From Chitinophaga pollutisoli (GTDB lineage: Bacteria > Bacteroidota > Bacteroidia > Chitinophagales > Chitinophagaceae): DNA of 64,000 nt. The notes beneath the pieces are model-generated. The model saw only the letters and a list, made by a program, of their open reading frames with translations. It was not told where the DNA came from and ran no database searches. Positions 8,384 to 16,786 of the stretch are shown here, in pieces. Numbering within the stretch: the first letter of the stretch is position 1; every line of letters begins with the position of its first letter. Location of the stretch: positions 5,610,001-5,674,000 of the forward strand of contig NZ_CP149822.1 in assembly GCF_038396755.1 (NCBI RefSeq), in the 5' to 3' direction. The position numbers and the translations under genes are program-made.

Positions 8384-9226
8384 ATGATCTCAATTCGCAA
8401 ATCGCTGGTGGCGCTGGGAGTTGCCGCAGCGTTGTTCGCCCAGCCGGCCCTGGCACAGAAGAAGGAAGCCAAACTCGGCTGGAAGCTCGGCGCCCAGGCG
8501 TATTCATTCAGGCTTTTTACCCTTTCCGAAGCCCTCGATAGGCTGGATTCCGCCAAACTTCAATATGTGGAGTGCTACAACGGACAAACCATCGGCGGCG
8601 GCATCGAAGGAAAAATGGATTTCAAAATGGATGCGGCCAAACGCCAGCAGGTGAAAGACCTTTTCAAACAGAAAAAGAAAACCCTCGTGGCATTCGGCGT
8701 TGTTTCGCCGAACGGTGAGGAAGAGTGGAAACAGATGTTCGAATTCGCCAAAGCGATGGGCATCCAGATCATCACCTCGGAACCGAAAGTAAAGGACCTG
8801 GACGTGGTGAGCCGCCTGGCCGACGAATACAAAATCAAGGTAGCGATCCACGACCACCCCAAACCGAGCCACTACTGGCATCCCGACAGTGTACTGAGCG
8901 CTATCAACGGCCGCAGCAAGTACATGGGCGCCTGCGCGGACATCGGCCATTGGGTGCGTTCCGGCCTCGACCCGGTGGAATGCCTTCAGAAGCTGAACGG
9001 CAAAGTGTTCAGCCTGCACATTAAAGATCTTCATGAGAAAAGCCCCAAAGGCCACGATGTTCCCTGGGGAACGGGCGTGTGCAATGTAGAAGGCGTGCTG
9101 GCGGAACTGAAGAAGCAAAACTTCAAAGGCGTTTTCAGCGCCGAGTATGAATACCACTGGGAGCGCAACTGGCCCGAGATCGCCGAAGGCGTGAGAAACG
9201 TTCGCGCAATGATCGAGAAATTATAA
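8384..9226 (+). CDS. Sugar phosphate isomerase/epimerase (AP endonuclease 2-like TIM barrel), secreted
   Basis: 280-aa xylose-isomerase-like TIM-barrel protein. The start at 8384 gives a clear signal peptide (SLVALGVAAALFAQPALAQ); upstream in-frame codons lack any match. Barrel features include LGWKLGAQAYSFR after the signal, then QYVECYNG, KVAIHDHPKPSHYWH with likely metal-binding His/Asp, GACADIGHWVRSG and VFSLHIKDLHE, and a closing GVFSAEYEYHWERN. Exported members often sit with Gfo/Idh and DUF1080 genes in Bacteroidota, and these two lie in the divergent operon on the other side of a ~150-bp gap. Likely an isomerase or lyase of an oxidised sugar; the exact reaction is unknown. Confidence 0.85.
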   Translation: MISIRKSLVALGVAAALFAQPALAQKKEAKLGWKLGAQAYSFRLFTLSEALDRLDSAKLQYVECYNGQTIGGGIEGKMDFKMDAAKRQQVKDLFKQKKKTLVAFGVVSPNGEEEWKQMFEFAKAMGIQIITSEPKVKDLDVVSRLADEYKIKVAIHDHPKPSHYWHPDSVLSAINGRSKYMGACADIGHWVRSGLDPVECLQKLNGKVFSLHIKDLHEKSPKGHDVPWGTGVCNVEGVLAELKKQNFKGVFSAEYEYHWERNWPEIAEGVRNVRAMIEKL

Positions 9227-9246
9227 GATTTTCAGTTAGTTTCAGG

Positions 9247-9275
9247 AACGCCGGGCAATGTGTCCGGCGTTTTTT
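9247..9275 (+). terminator. Terminator after the TIM-barrel gene
   Basis: AACGCCGG / CCGGCGTT with a 9-nt loop, followed by T5, 20 bp after the stop codon on the same strand. Confidence 0.8.
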
Positions 9276-9403
9276 AATGCCCTTACCCAATAGAACGCTT
9301 CTTTTCCTTCAACTTTTTGAACGACTTGCTGCCCGCGTGCGCAGGGTTAATGGCAGCCCGGTGGCAGCTGATGAAATGAATTAATCTGAAACGGCATGCA
9401 CAT

Positions 9404-9440
9404 AAAAAAGCCGGTTGACGATATGTCAACCGGCTTTTTT
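9404..9440. terminator. Bidirectional terminator
   Basis: A perfect 16-bp stem (AAAAAAGCCGGTTGAC and its complement) around a 5-nt loop, flanked by A-run and T-run so that it works on both strands. It overlaps the stop codon of the minus-strand DUF2723 gene and backs up the terminator of the plus-strand gene. Confidence 0.9.
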
Positions 9441-12400
9441 ATGTGGGTAAATAGCTATTTGCCTTGTTGCGAATCCGCGGCGGGAGCGGGGGATTGCCGA
9501 ATTGCTGGCCGCCCTCGATTTGTTTGGCGCTGTCGGCCCCGAACTGTTGCTGCCATTGCTGCAGCATGGATTTGAACTGTTCAGCGCGGCGGGCGTCGTC
9601 CTGCAGGTCGTTGGTGAACTTGGAAGCTGGCAGGGCGCGGTAGTAGCGCATTTGCTGATCCAGGTCTTTGATGATCTGGCTGGAGATGTCCTGGGCCTTC
9701 TTCGCGTTGCCTGCCATATAATAGGCGTACACGATTTCCATGCTCCAGAGGTTGTGCATATTGCCGGGCGAGGTCATCGCGTAAGGCATATTGCCGGGGA
9801 GGAACATAGTGTCCTGACGGTCGAGGATCGTGAGGGCTTTATCTTTCTTGCCTTCATTTACCAGCGCTACGGCCACTTTGGTGTGGGCGTTGCGGAGGGT
9901 TTGGAGCATGCGGCGGTTGGGCTCGTCGAAGTAGACGCCCGGTACGTTTACGCTGCCATACTGGAATTTGTCCATGATGGTGTTGAACGCGCGGCGGGTG
10001 TTTACCTGGTCGTTCAGGCCGGGCAGCATCTGGTCGGGCGTGTTGCGGCGGGTGGGCACCAGGCGGTAGGTCATGCCTTCAACCGACAGGAAGTCGTTGA
10101 AACCTAGGTCTACCGGCGAAGTGAAGTAGATCGGGCGTTTCCATTCGTTGGTGGCGATGATGTCGTACACGGCGAGGTCGTTCTTGAAGATCATTTGTTT
10201 GCTGATCTGGAAGGGAACCTGCGCTTCGATGCGTACGCTGTCGTCGGGGTCAACCGTTCCGTTGGCCAGCACGGCTGCTTTGTCTACCGGGATGAACAGT
10301 TTCTGCGTGGGCAGGTAGTTCACGCTTTCACCGGTTTGCAGGGGAACCTTGGCGCCGGGGCTTTCGTCGCCGAGGAACGCGATCACTTCTTTCAGGTTGT
10401 AGAAGCGGTCTTGCGGCACTTTCCCGTTGTCGTAGAACATCAGGTAGTTGCGGTTTTCGCCGCGGTATTGTTCAGGCTTGAGCGTCATGGGAATGGCCGG
10501 GCTCTGGTTGGTGGCGTTGCGGGCCTGGTCGATGTACCAGTCCACGCCGAGCAGGCTCAGGTTGATTACGCGGATATCCGTGCGGATGCCTTCCACTTCC
10601 TGGGCATACCAGAGCGGATAGGTATCGTTGTCGCCCACGGTGAAGAGGATGGCGTTGGGCGCGCAGGATTCGAGGTAATCTTTGGCGACGTCGCGCGCGA
10701 TTACTTTTTTGGAACGGTCGTGATCGTCCCAGCCTTGCTGCGCCATGAGCACGGGGGCGGCGAGGAGGCCGATCACAACGGCGAGTACCGCGGCGGCGGG
10801 CAGTTTGCGTTTTTCGAAGAAGGTGAAGATGCTCATCACGCCGAGGCCGATCCAGATGGCGAAGGCGTAGAAGGAACCTACGTAGGCGTAGTCACGTTCA
10901 CGCGGCTGGTTGCCGGCCTGGTTGAGGTAAAGCACGATGGCGAGGCCGGTGAAGAAGAACAGGAGCCCCGCGATCAGCGCGTCTTTCCGGTGGCGGCTGT
11001 AATGGAAGAGGAATCCGATCACGCCGAGGAGGAAAGGCAGGAAGAAGAAGGTATTGTGGGCTTTGTTGTTCTTGAGGCTGTCGGGCATGGCGGATTGGTC
11101 GCCGAGGAAGATGTTGTCCAGCGGTGTGATGCCGGAGAGCATGTTGCCGTCGCGCGGGTTGCCGAAGCCCTGGGTGTCGTTTTGTTTACCGATGAAGTTC
11201 CATCCAAAGTAGCGGATGTACATGTGCCATACCTGGTAACCGAGGAAGAACTTGATGTTGTCGCCGAAGGATGGTTTTTCGCCATCCGCCAGGCCGAGGA
11301 ACGCCTTGTAGTAATCGGCATGCCCCTGGTCGTTGGATGCGTCCCACACGCGGGGGAACAGCATCATATCGGCGGGTGCGTAAACCGGCACCTGTTTTTT
11401 GCCGGCCACGATGTATTTGTCGCCGGAACGGGCGTATACGTTATTGGTTTCCTTGTATTCCGTAGGGCGGGCGGTGAACACCTGGCCGTAGATCAGCGGG
11501 AAGTCGCCGTACTGTTCGCGGCCGAGGTAACCCACGAGGGATACGGGGTTGTCTACATTGTACATGTCCACCGTCGGGTTGGCCGAAGAGCGGATCATGG
11601 TGGTGATGTAGGTGGAGTAACCCATGAGAAGGAAGAAGATGCAGGAGTTGACGAGCTGAACGGGATATTTCAGCTTGTTGTAGTCGATTTTGGAACCGAA
11701 AGCCTGTACGAGGTACGGAATGGCCAGTACGGCTACGGCGAAAACGATCCTGGCTACCCGGGCCGCGCCGCTGGAACCTTCGGGGAAGGCGGGAATGAGC
11801 AGTACGGTGGCGATGAGGATGAGGGGGGCGTAAATGCCGACTTTCGGTTTGAAGTAACCGATCACCAGCAGCGCGAGGATGCCGATGAAGTAGAAGGTGA
11901 AACCGGAGAAGAAGGGCAGGCTGAGGGAGTTCACGAAGTAAACGTCCATCATGCCGGCTACTTTAATGGTATCCTGGATCACGAACTTCTGCAAGGCGCC
12001 GGTGATGAGGCAGCCGATCACGAAAGCCCAGAAAGCACCCCAGCCGGAGATTTGCTTGCTTTTCTTGAAGTACCAGATCAGCACCATGGCCGGGATGGTC
12101 AGCAGGTTGAGCAGGTGGACGCCGATGGAAAGCCCCATCAGGTAAGCGATAAGCACGATCCAGCGGTCGCCGGTTTCGGTGTCTGCCGCGTGTTCCCATT
12201 TCAGCATCGCCCAGAAAACCACGGCGGTGAAGAGGGAGGACATGGCGTATACTTCGCCTTCCACGGCGGAGAACCAGAAAGAATCGGAAAATGTGTAAGC
12301 CAGCGCACCAACGGCGCCGGCGCCCATTACCACGATGAGCTGGGTGTTGGTCAGCTCCGCGCCGTTCTGGGTATAGATGCGGCGCGCGAAGTGGGTGATG

Positions 12401-12681
12401 GTCCAGAAAAGGAACAGGATGGTGAATCCGCTGGAGAGGGCGCTCATGATATTGATGCCGAGGCCCGCGGTTCCGGGCGTGAAGGGCAAGGTGAAGATCC
12501 TGCCGATCAGCACGAACAAGGGTGCGCCGGGAGGGTGGGGAACCTGAACTTTATAGGCCGCGGAAATGAACTCGCCGCAATCCCACAGGCTTCCCGTGGC
12601 TTCCATAGTCATTAAATAAACAATACAGGCGATAATACACACGATCCAGCCTGTAATGTTATTAATCCTGTTAAAATGCAT
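9439..12681 (-). CDS. DUF2723 family polytopic membrane protein (GT117-like)
   Basis: 1080-aa integral membrane protein. The N-terminus has the family signature: ITGWIVCIIACIVYLMTMEA, then GSLWDCGEFI and VPHPPGAPLF, where the Asp after the first span resembles the catalytic site of GT-C glycosyltransferases. More than ten membrane spans follow up to about residue 640 (e.g. LPAAAVLAVVIGLLAAPVLM), and then a soluble C-terminal region of ~400 residues, including DNDTYPLWYAQEVEGIR, with TPR-like helices near the end. Family members in Bacteroidota are thought to transfer sugars to protein or lipid; the substrate here is unknown. Single-gene unit between its own -7 element and the bidirectional terminator. 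Confidence 0.9.
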   Translation of the reverse strand: MHFNRINNITGWIVCIIACIVYLMTMEATGSLWDCGEFISAAYKVQVPHPPGAPLFVLIGRIFTLPFTPGTAGLGINIMSALSSGFTILFLFWTITHFARRIYTQNGAELTNTQLIVVMGAGAVGALAYTFSDSFWFSAVEGEVYAMSSLFTAVVFWAMLKWEHAADTETGDRWIVLIAYLMGLSIGVHLLNLLTIPAMVLIWYFKKSKQISGWGAFWAFVIGCLITGALQKFVIQDTIKVAGMMDVYFVNSLSLPFFSGFTFYFIGILALLVIGYFKPKVGIYAPLILIATVLLIPAFPEGSSGAARVARIVFAVAVLAIPYLVQAFGSKIDYNKLKYPVQLVNSCIFFLLMGYSTYITTMIRSSANPTVDMYNVDNPVSLVGYLGREQYGDFPLIYGQVFTARPTEYKETNNVYARSGDKYIVAGKKQVPVYAPADMMLFPRVWDASNDQGHADYYKAFLGLADGEKPSFGDNIKFFLGYQVWHMYIRYFGWNFIGKQNDTQGFGNPRDGNMLSGITPLDNIFLGDQSAMPDSLKNNKAHNTFFFLPFLLGVIGFLFHYSRHRKDALIAGLLFFFTGLAIVLYLNQAGNQPRERDYAYVGSFYAFAIWIGLGVMSIFTFFEKRKLPAAAVLAVVIGLLAAPVLMAQQGWDDHDRSKKVIARDVAKDYLESCAPNAILFTVGDNDTYPLWYAQEVEGIRTDIRVINLSLLGVDWYIDQARNATNQSPAIPMTLKPEQYRGENRNYLMFYDNGKVPQDRFYNLKEVIAFLGDESPGAKVPLQTGESVNYLPTQKLFIPVDKAAVLANGTVDPDDSVRIEAQVPFQISKQMIFKNDLAVYDIIATNEWKRPIYFTSPVDLGFNDFLSVEGMTYRLVPTRRNTPDQMLPGLNDQVNTRRAFNTIMDKFQYGSVNVPGVYFDEPNRRMLQTLRNAHTKVAVALVNEGKKDKALTILDRQDTMFLPGNMPYAMTSPGNMHNLWSMEIVYAYYMAGNAKKAQDISSQIIKDLDQQMRYYRALPASKFTNDLQDDARRAEQFKSMLQQWQQQFGADSAKQIEGGQQFGNPPLPPRIRNKANSYLPT

Positions 12682-12704
12682 AAGTCGATTTTAGATAATT
12701 CCGA

Positions 12705-12712
12705 CAAAAATA
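12705..12712 (-). promoter_or_regulatory. -7 element of the DUF2723 gene
   Basis: TATTTTTG on the minus strand is a full match to TAnnTTTG, 23 nt before the ATG, in an AT-rich stretch. No clear -33 TTTG. Confidence 0.5.
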
Positions 12713-12777
12713 GAAAATCTAAGCAATTAAGGTAACCGCCGGTACAGTTTTAACTTTTTATAAATATTTTAACATAT

Positions 12778-13077
12778 TCACAAGTTTGCGGACGCGATGC
12801 GGTCGAGGCTCCAGGCGTCGGGTTTAGCTGAGAACCACGGTTTTATGGTAGACCATGTTTTGGCAAACAAGTCGGAGTGGCGATAGGCGTCGAGGGCGTC
12901 AGGGTCGGACCAGGTGCTGTAGGTGCAATAAACGCCGGGCCGGGAGCGGTCTTTCCAGAGTTCGAGATGGGAGCATCCGGGAAAATGGCGGATATCGTTG
13001 CGGAGGGTTTCGAAAAGGGCTTCGAACGCGGCGCAATGCGCGTCGGCGAAGGTGAGTTGTACGATTCGGATCATCAT
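12778..13077 (-). CDS. Antibiotic biosynthesis monooxygenase (ABM)-domain protein
   Basis: 99-aa single-domain dimeric alpha-beta barrel protein: IRIVQLTFADAHCAAFEALF, the central HFPGCSHLELWKD, and YSTWSDPDALDAYRHSDLF, typical of ABM/YgiN-like small enzymes, where this fold may oxidise quinones or bind small aromatics. Its ATG overlaps the TGA of the upstream SAM hydroxide adenosyltransferase (ATGA), so the two are translationally coupled. Function inferred from fold only. Confidence 0.82.
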   Translation of the reverse strand: MMIRIVQLTFADAHCAAFEALFETLRNDIRHFPGCSHLELWKDRSRPGVYCTYSTWSDPDALDAYRHSDLFAKTWSTIKPWFSAKPDAWSLDRIASANL

Positions 13078-13898
13078 TCGAAGAGGATTCTGACGGTCTG
13101 GTAGAAAGACAGTTGTTGGTAAGCCCCCTGCTGCAGCTGATCTCTTCTGAAGCCCTGCAGGCCAAACAGCCCCGCGGCATTGCCCTTGTTCACGGCGATT
13201 TCCAGGTATCCGGCGGCGTTGAAGAGCGCGAGCTTCTGGCCCTCGGCCACGTCGGCGTAGGTTTCGCTGAGATGGGTGATCATCTCGTCGCGGCGGAAGA
13301 AGATGGCGAAGCGGCGCCCGTTGCGCTGGGCATGGAATTGCTCGCGTGTGATGTTGACCACCACGTTCTCGAAGTTGTCGATGTGGAGGATCTGCCCTTC
13401 GATATAATCTTCCCCGGTAAGCGGTTGCAGGTTGTTCTTGACAACGATGTCCGTAGCCGGTGTTCCGATCTGCGCGGGCGTTTCGCCGCCGAAGAGGCGG
13501 GCCAGGGACTGGGCCATAACGGTCACGATCCCGAGGGTATTGCGTGTTTCCAGCGAAGCGAGGGAAATGCGGTGCACTTCTTCCGGCATGCCGCCGGCGA
13601 TCATGGTGAGCAGGCCGTTGTCTGCACTACAAATGTACTGCCCCTGGTGGCGCGCCAGCAAGATGAAGTCGGTCTTGCGGTCGAACAGGTTGTTGAGCAC
13701 GAGGTGGCATGTATCTGCCGGGAAGTAACGGAAAGCGCTGCGGCAGATGTAGGTGGCCTGCGGCAGGTTGAAGGGCGAGATGTGGTGCGAGATGTCCACG
13801 ACCTGGGCATTTGGACAATGTTGCAGCAGCAGGCCTTTTATAGCGCCTGTCAGGTAATCCTGCAATCCAATGTCTGATGTCAGCGTAACGATGGGCAT
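13074..13898 (-). CDS. SAM hydroxide adenosyltransferase (DUF62)
   Basis: 274-aa enzyme of the DUF62 / SAM-hydroxide adenosyltransferase family, which hydrolyses S-adenosylmethionine to adenosine and methionine. I take the ATG at 13896-13898, since MPIVTLTSDIGLQDYLTGAIKG is the family start with the catalytic Asp in TSDIG; the longer frame upstream has no homology-like sequence. Other family segments are VVDISHHISPFN, FRYFPADTCHLVL, CSADNGLLTMI and the C-terminal domain with QILHIDNFENVVVNI and LFNAAGYLEIAVNKGNAA. The role in the cell is unclear. Overlaps the ABM gene by 4 bp. Confidence 0.88.
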   Translation of the reverse strand: MPIVTLTSDIGLQDYLTGAIKGLLLQHCPNAQVVDISHHISPFNLPQATYICRSAFRYFPADTCHLVLNNLFDRKTDFILLARHQGQYICSADNGLLTMIAGGMPEEVHRISLASLETRNTLGIVTVMAQSLARLFGGETPAQIGTPATDIVVKNNLQPLTGEDYIEGQILHIDNFENVVVNITREQFHAQRNGRRFAIFFRRDEMITHLSETYADVAEGQKLALFNAAGYLEIAVNKGNAAGLFGLQGFRRDQLQQGAYQQLSFYQTVRILFE

Positions 13899-14023
13899 AA
13901 TGAGTTCAACCGAAGCTCTTTCTGTAACAGGGGGTTTGGTCCCTGCAAAGAAAGGCATTATTTCAGTGCAATGATTAAAAAAAGGAATAATTGTAAAATG
14001 GTGCAAAAGCGGGGCCAGACTCG

Positions 14024-14827
14024 TCAGGAGAGGGGCGAACCGGGTTCTTTCCGGAAGTGGTTGAAGACCAGTTTGTCCGTCAGTCCGGGGAGCAGTTTGC
14101 TTAGCCAAACGGTGAGCTTTCCCTGCGATGTCAAAACCAGCGTCCGTTTTCGTTTGGCGATAGCGTTGAGCGTGTGTGCGGCAACGGTGTCTGCGCTCAT
14201 GAGGCTGCCTTCGTCCAGCGGGGTTTCCTGTTGTGAGTGGCCGCTTTTGTCCAGCGCGGTGTTCCGGATATTGGAGGCGGTAAATCCCGGGCATACCCAC
14301 ATCACGTTCACGCCTGTATGGAGATTTTCCGTCCGCAGTGCTTCGAGGAACCCCTGCATGGCGAACTTAGAGGCGGAATAGCCTGTTCTGCCCGGCAATC
14401 CGCGGTACCCCGCGATGCTGCTCACGCCTACCACGGTGCCTTTTTGGGCGAGGATAGACGGCAGGGCGTATTTGGTGCAATATACCGTGCCCCAGAAGTT
14501 AATGTCCATCAACGTTTTGAGCACATCGGGCGTAGCGTCCCGGAAGAGGGCGCGCATGCTGATGCCTGCGTTGTTGATGAGCACATCGATTTTCCCGAAC
14601 TTTTCCAGCACGCTTTCGATAAAAGCCTGGCAATCCTCCTCGCGGCTCACATCCGCCCTGAAAACATGCAGTGCGGGCGCTTCGGCCTGCAGGGCGCGGA
14701 GGGTATCCTCCTTACGGCCGCATACAGATACGTTTGCGCCTGCACGGAGGAAAGCGAGGGCGAGCGCCTTGCCGATGCCGGACGTGGCGCCTGTGATAAC
14801 TACGGATTGGTGCTGGAAGCGTTGCAT
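14024..14827 (-). CDS. Short-chain dehydrogenase/reductase (SDR)
   Basis: 267-aa classical SDR. Start at ATG 14825-14827 (MQRFQHQSVVITGATSGIG), giving the cofactor motif TGATSGIG near the N-terminus; the upstream 16-residue extension would run over the -7 element. Further motifs: NNAGIS, the catalytic Ser in VSSIAGYRG and YSASK (YxxxK). The C-terminus has RKRTLVLTSQGKLTVWL, as in membrane-associated SDRs of the DHRS7 type. A perfect -7 element lies 4 nt before the ATG. It may be co-transcribed with the adenosyltransferase 125 bp downstream. Substrate unknown. Confidence 0.88.
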   Translation of the reverse strand: MQRFQHQSVVITGATSGIGKALALAFLRAGANVSVCGRKEDTLRALQAEAPALHVFRADVSREEDCQAFIESVLEKFGKIDVLINNAGISMRALFRDATPDVLKTLMDINFWGTVYCTKYALPSILAQKGTVVGVSSIAGYRGLPGRTGYSASKFAMQGFLEALRTENLHTGVNVMWVCPGFTASNIRNTALDKSGHSQQETPLDEGSLMSADTVAAHTLNAIAKRKRTLVLTSQGKLTVWLSKLLPGLTDKLVFNHFRKEPGSPLS

Positions 14828-14831
14828 GGTG

Positions 14832-14839
14832 CAAAAATA
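14832..14839 (-). promoter_or_regulatory. -7 element abutting the SDR start
   Basis: TATTTTTG on the minus strand matches TAnnTTTG fully and is separated from the ATG by CACC only. With the usual -7 spacing the transcript would begin at or next to the A of ATG. Confidence 0.5.
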
Positions 14840-15207
14840 ATGGGCCGCGGCACAACAGAAAAAAATGTTAGACACAGTGAATAAATAAAAATCCGCGCGG
14901 GTATTGGTTTTTCGGCTTTATTTAGTATAAAACGCTGATCTGCAAAGGCTATGAGCGCCTCAACTTTTACTTGAATCAAGCGCACGGCGCGTTTGAGTGT
15001 CATATTCGTGAGCGCGCCCGGGGTTACTCGCGTATATCGAAATGTCGGTGCGTTGGCGGAGTGGCGCAATTAAATGAGAGGCGGGGCGCGTGTTTTTTCC
15101 GGGGATCAGAGCGGCGAAAAAAAGATTTTTTCCCGCTTTGGCGGATGCCATCGCTGCGGTAATGAGCGATCAGGCGGAAGTTTCGGGGAATGCCGGGAGC
15201 ATCGCGC
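14840..15207. other. Intergenic region without a supported gene
   Basis: About 370 bp between the SDR promoter and the stop of the ECF42-like sigma gene. It has several GCGC-rich patches and the A/T runs of 15118-15133, but no hairpin with a T-tract and no frame with protein-like composition. Nothing assigned. Confidence 0.4.
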
Positions 15208-16440
15208 CTATGCGCTCGCACCGAGGATCGCCGCAATGCGGGTGCGGATAAACGCAGCTTCGCCCGGCGTTGGCTTGCCATGCAAAGCCTTGCGATAATG
15301 CAGCAGTGCGGCAGGCGGGTTGCCGAGATCGGTGTGTATCCGTGCCAGCGCGGCATGCAGCAAATGATGATGCTGCATGAACGGGTCCATTCCGAGCAGG
15401 GCGAGCATTTCCAAAGCGGCGCGCGTTTGCCCCGCGAAATGCAATGCAATGGCATGATTGAGTGTAACGAAAGGCGAAGGCGCCAGGGCCGCCAGCTGCC
15501 GGTACAATCCCGCGATCTGCAGCCAGGGCGTGGCGGCGAACGAAGGGGCCGTGGCATGGAAGTACGCGATGGACGCTTCGAAGTGATAAGGGCTTTCGGT
15601 GCTGGTAGCCGCCGCTTGCTTGAGATAGCCGGTGCCCACGCGGATCATGTCGTGGTTCCAGGCGGCGCGGTTTTGGTGCTCCAACTCCAGCAGCTCGCCG
15701 GCAGGGCCGGTGCGTGTGTTCCACCGCGAAAGCTGGAAGAGCATGAGCGCATACAGGGCTTTGGCGTCGTGGACGCAAACGCGCGCCCGGCGGATGGTTT
15801 CGCGGGTGAGGCTGAGGGCGTCTTCGCAGAGGGGCTCGTCCATTATTTTCCAGCCTTCGGTGAAAATGATATACAACGCTTTCAGGGCCAGCTGCACTTT
15901 TTCGGCGCTCCACCACACAAAACCCGACCGGAAGGCAATGTCGCCCGCGCGTAGTTGTTGGCGTTGGCGGTACAGGACTTTCGAAATGCTGTCCGCCTCC
16001 ATGCCGAGCAGCTCGCCGATCTGTTGCACCTGCAGGCTGAAAACATACCGCAGCGCGGTGATGAGCTGCACTTTGGGCGGGAATTTCGCATGCATGCAGG
16101 CGAAGAGGAGCCGGAGCAGTTCGAGATCGCCATTGGCCGGAGGAGCTTCCGGCGCGGGGGCGGCGGGGAGGTGGGTAAGCGGGATGACGGGCGGCTTCCG
16201 GGCCTGGCGCCGCCTGCTCATGTTGCGCACGGCCCCGTACAGCCAGGCTTCCGGCTGATCGGGGAGCTGGCGGGGCCAGGTGGCCGCCGCGGATGTGAAC
16301 GCCTCCTGCACCATGTCTTCCGCGTCGGCCAGGGTCAATGAGGCGTCCATAAACAGGAGGTGACCGGTCATTTTCCCGAAGCATTGGCGGTAGAGCCGCT
16401 GCAGGAGGGCGTTTAGCGATATGTCGGCCGCATCAGGCAT
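15208..16440 (-). CDS. ECF42-like RNA polymerase sigma factor with C-terminal TPR-like extension (DUF6596)
   Basis: 410-aa sigma factor. Regions 2 and 4 are near residues 10-80 (LTLADAEDMVQEAFTSAAATW, WLYGAVRNMSRRR) and 110-165 (ALRYVFSLQVQQIGELLGME, ISKVLYRQRQQLRA). The C-terminal ~240 residues are the DUF6596 extension with helical repeats (LNHAIALHFAGQTRAALEML, LLHAALARIHTDLGN). ECF42 sigma factors carry such extensions and are encoded next to DGPF/YCII proteins, without an anti-sigma factor; exactly this partner lies immediately upstream and overlaps by 8 bp. Target promoters unknown. Confidence 0.88.
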   Translation of the reverse strand: MPDAADISLNALLQRLYRQCFGKMTGHLLFMDASLTLADAEDMVQEAFTSAAATWPRQLPDQPEAWLYGAVRNMSRRRQARKPPVIPLTHLPAAPAPEAPPANGDLELLRLLFACMHAKFPPKVQLITALRYVFSLQVQQIGELLGMEADSISKVLYRQRQQLRAGDIAFRSGFVWWSAEKVQLALKALYIIFTEGWKIMDEPLCEDALSLTRETIRRARVCVHDAKALYALMLFQLSRWNTRTGPAGELLELEHQNRAAWNHDMIRVGTGYLKQAAATSTESPYHFEASIAYFHATAPSFAATPWLQIAGLYRQLAALAPSPFVTLNHAIALHFAGQTRAALEMLALLGMDPFMQHHHLLHAALARIHTDLGNPPAALLHYRKALHGKPTPGEAAFIRTRIAAILGASA

Positions 16441-16786
16441 AGATCATCAAAGGTCGGACTTCTATGGCGATTTTGTTTTCCATGAGCGGCGGACAGCTGG
16501 CGGCGATGCGGGCGGCATGGTCGAGGTCTTCGGCTTCGATAAGGAAGTAGCCGGAGATGGATTCGCGGGCTTCGGCGAAAGGCCCGTCGGACGCGATGTG
16601 ATTTTTGCGCACATAACGGGTTTCCGGTTCGAGTGGTTCGCCGGACAGGAGGTGCCCTTTAGCGGCGAGTTCTTCCGCCCAGGCGGTCATTTCCGCGATA
16701 TCGGCCTGAAGCTCGGCTTCGGTCATTTCAGCGAGGCGCGACAAATCTTCCCGGATGAGGAGCATAAATTTTTTCATGGCTTGCAT
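16433..16786 (-). CDS. DGPF/YCII-domain protein, partner of the ECF42-like sigma factor
   Basis: 117-aa (108 aa if the ATG at 16777 is used) ferredoxin-like small protein of the YCII family. It shows the diagnostic DGPF motif in ASDGPFAEARES, the opening KKFMLLIREDLSRLAEM and GYFLIEAEDLDHAARIAASCP. The downstream sigma gene starts inside its last codons, so the two are coupled. In ECF42 modules the DGPF protein is usually a target or co-factor rather than an anti-sigma factor; its biochemical role is not known. The second Met (MKKFMLL) is the better start by family comparison. Confidence 0.87.
   Translation of the reverse strand: MQAMKKFMLLIREDLSRLAEMTEAELQADIAEMTAWAEELAAKGHLLSGEPLEPETRYVRKNHIASDGPFAEARESISGYFLIEAEDLDHAARIAASCPPLMENKIAIEVRPLMIYA

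Noticed and set aside
10195..12615. 806-codon open frame antisense to the DUF2723 gene
   Set aside because: The opposite strand encodes a clear membrane protein; the antisense product is Glu/Gly/Val-rich without any family signature, an effect of GC-rich codon use.
13899..14300. N-terminal extension of the SAM hydroxide adenosyltransferase
   Set aside because: It overlaps the end of the SDR gene and its residues do not resemble the family, which starts at MPIVTLTSD.
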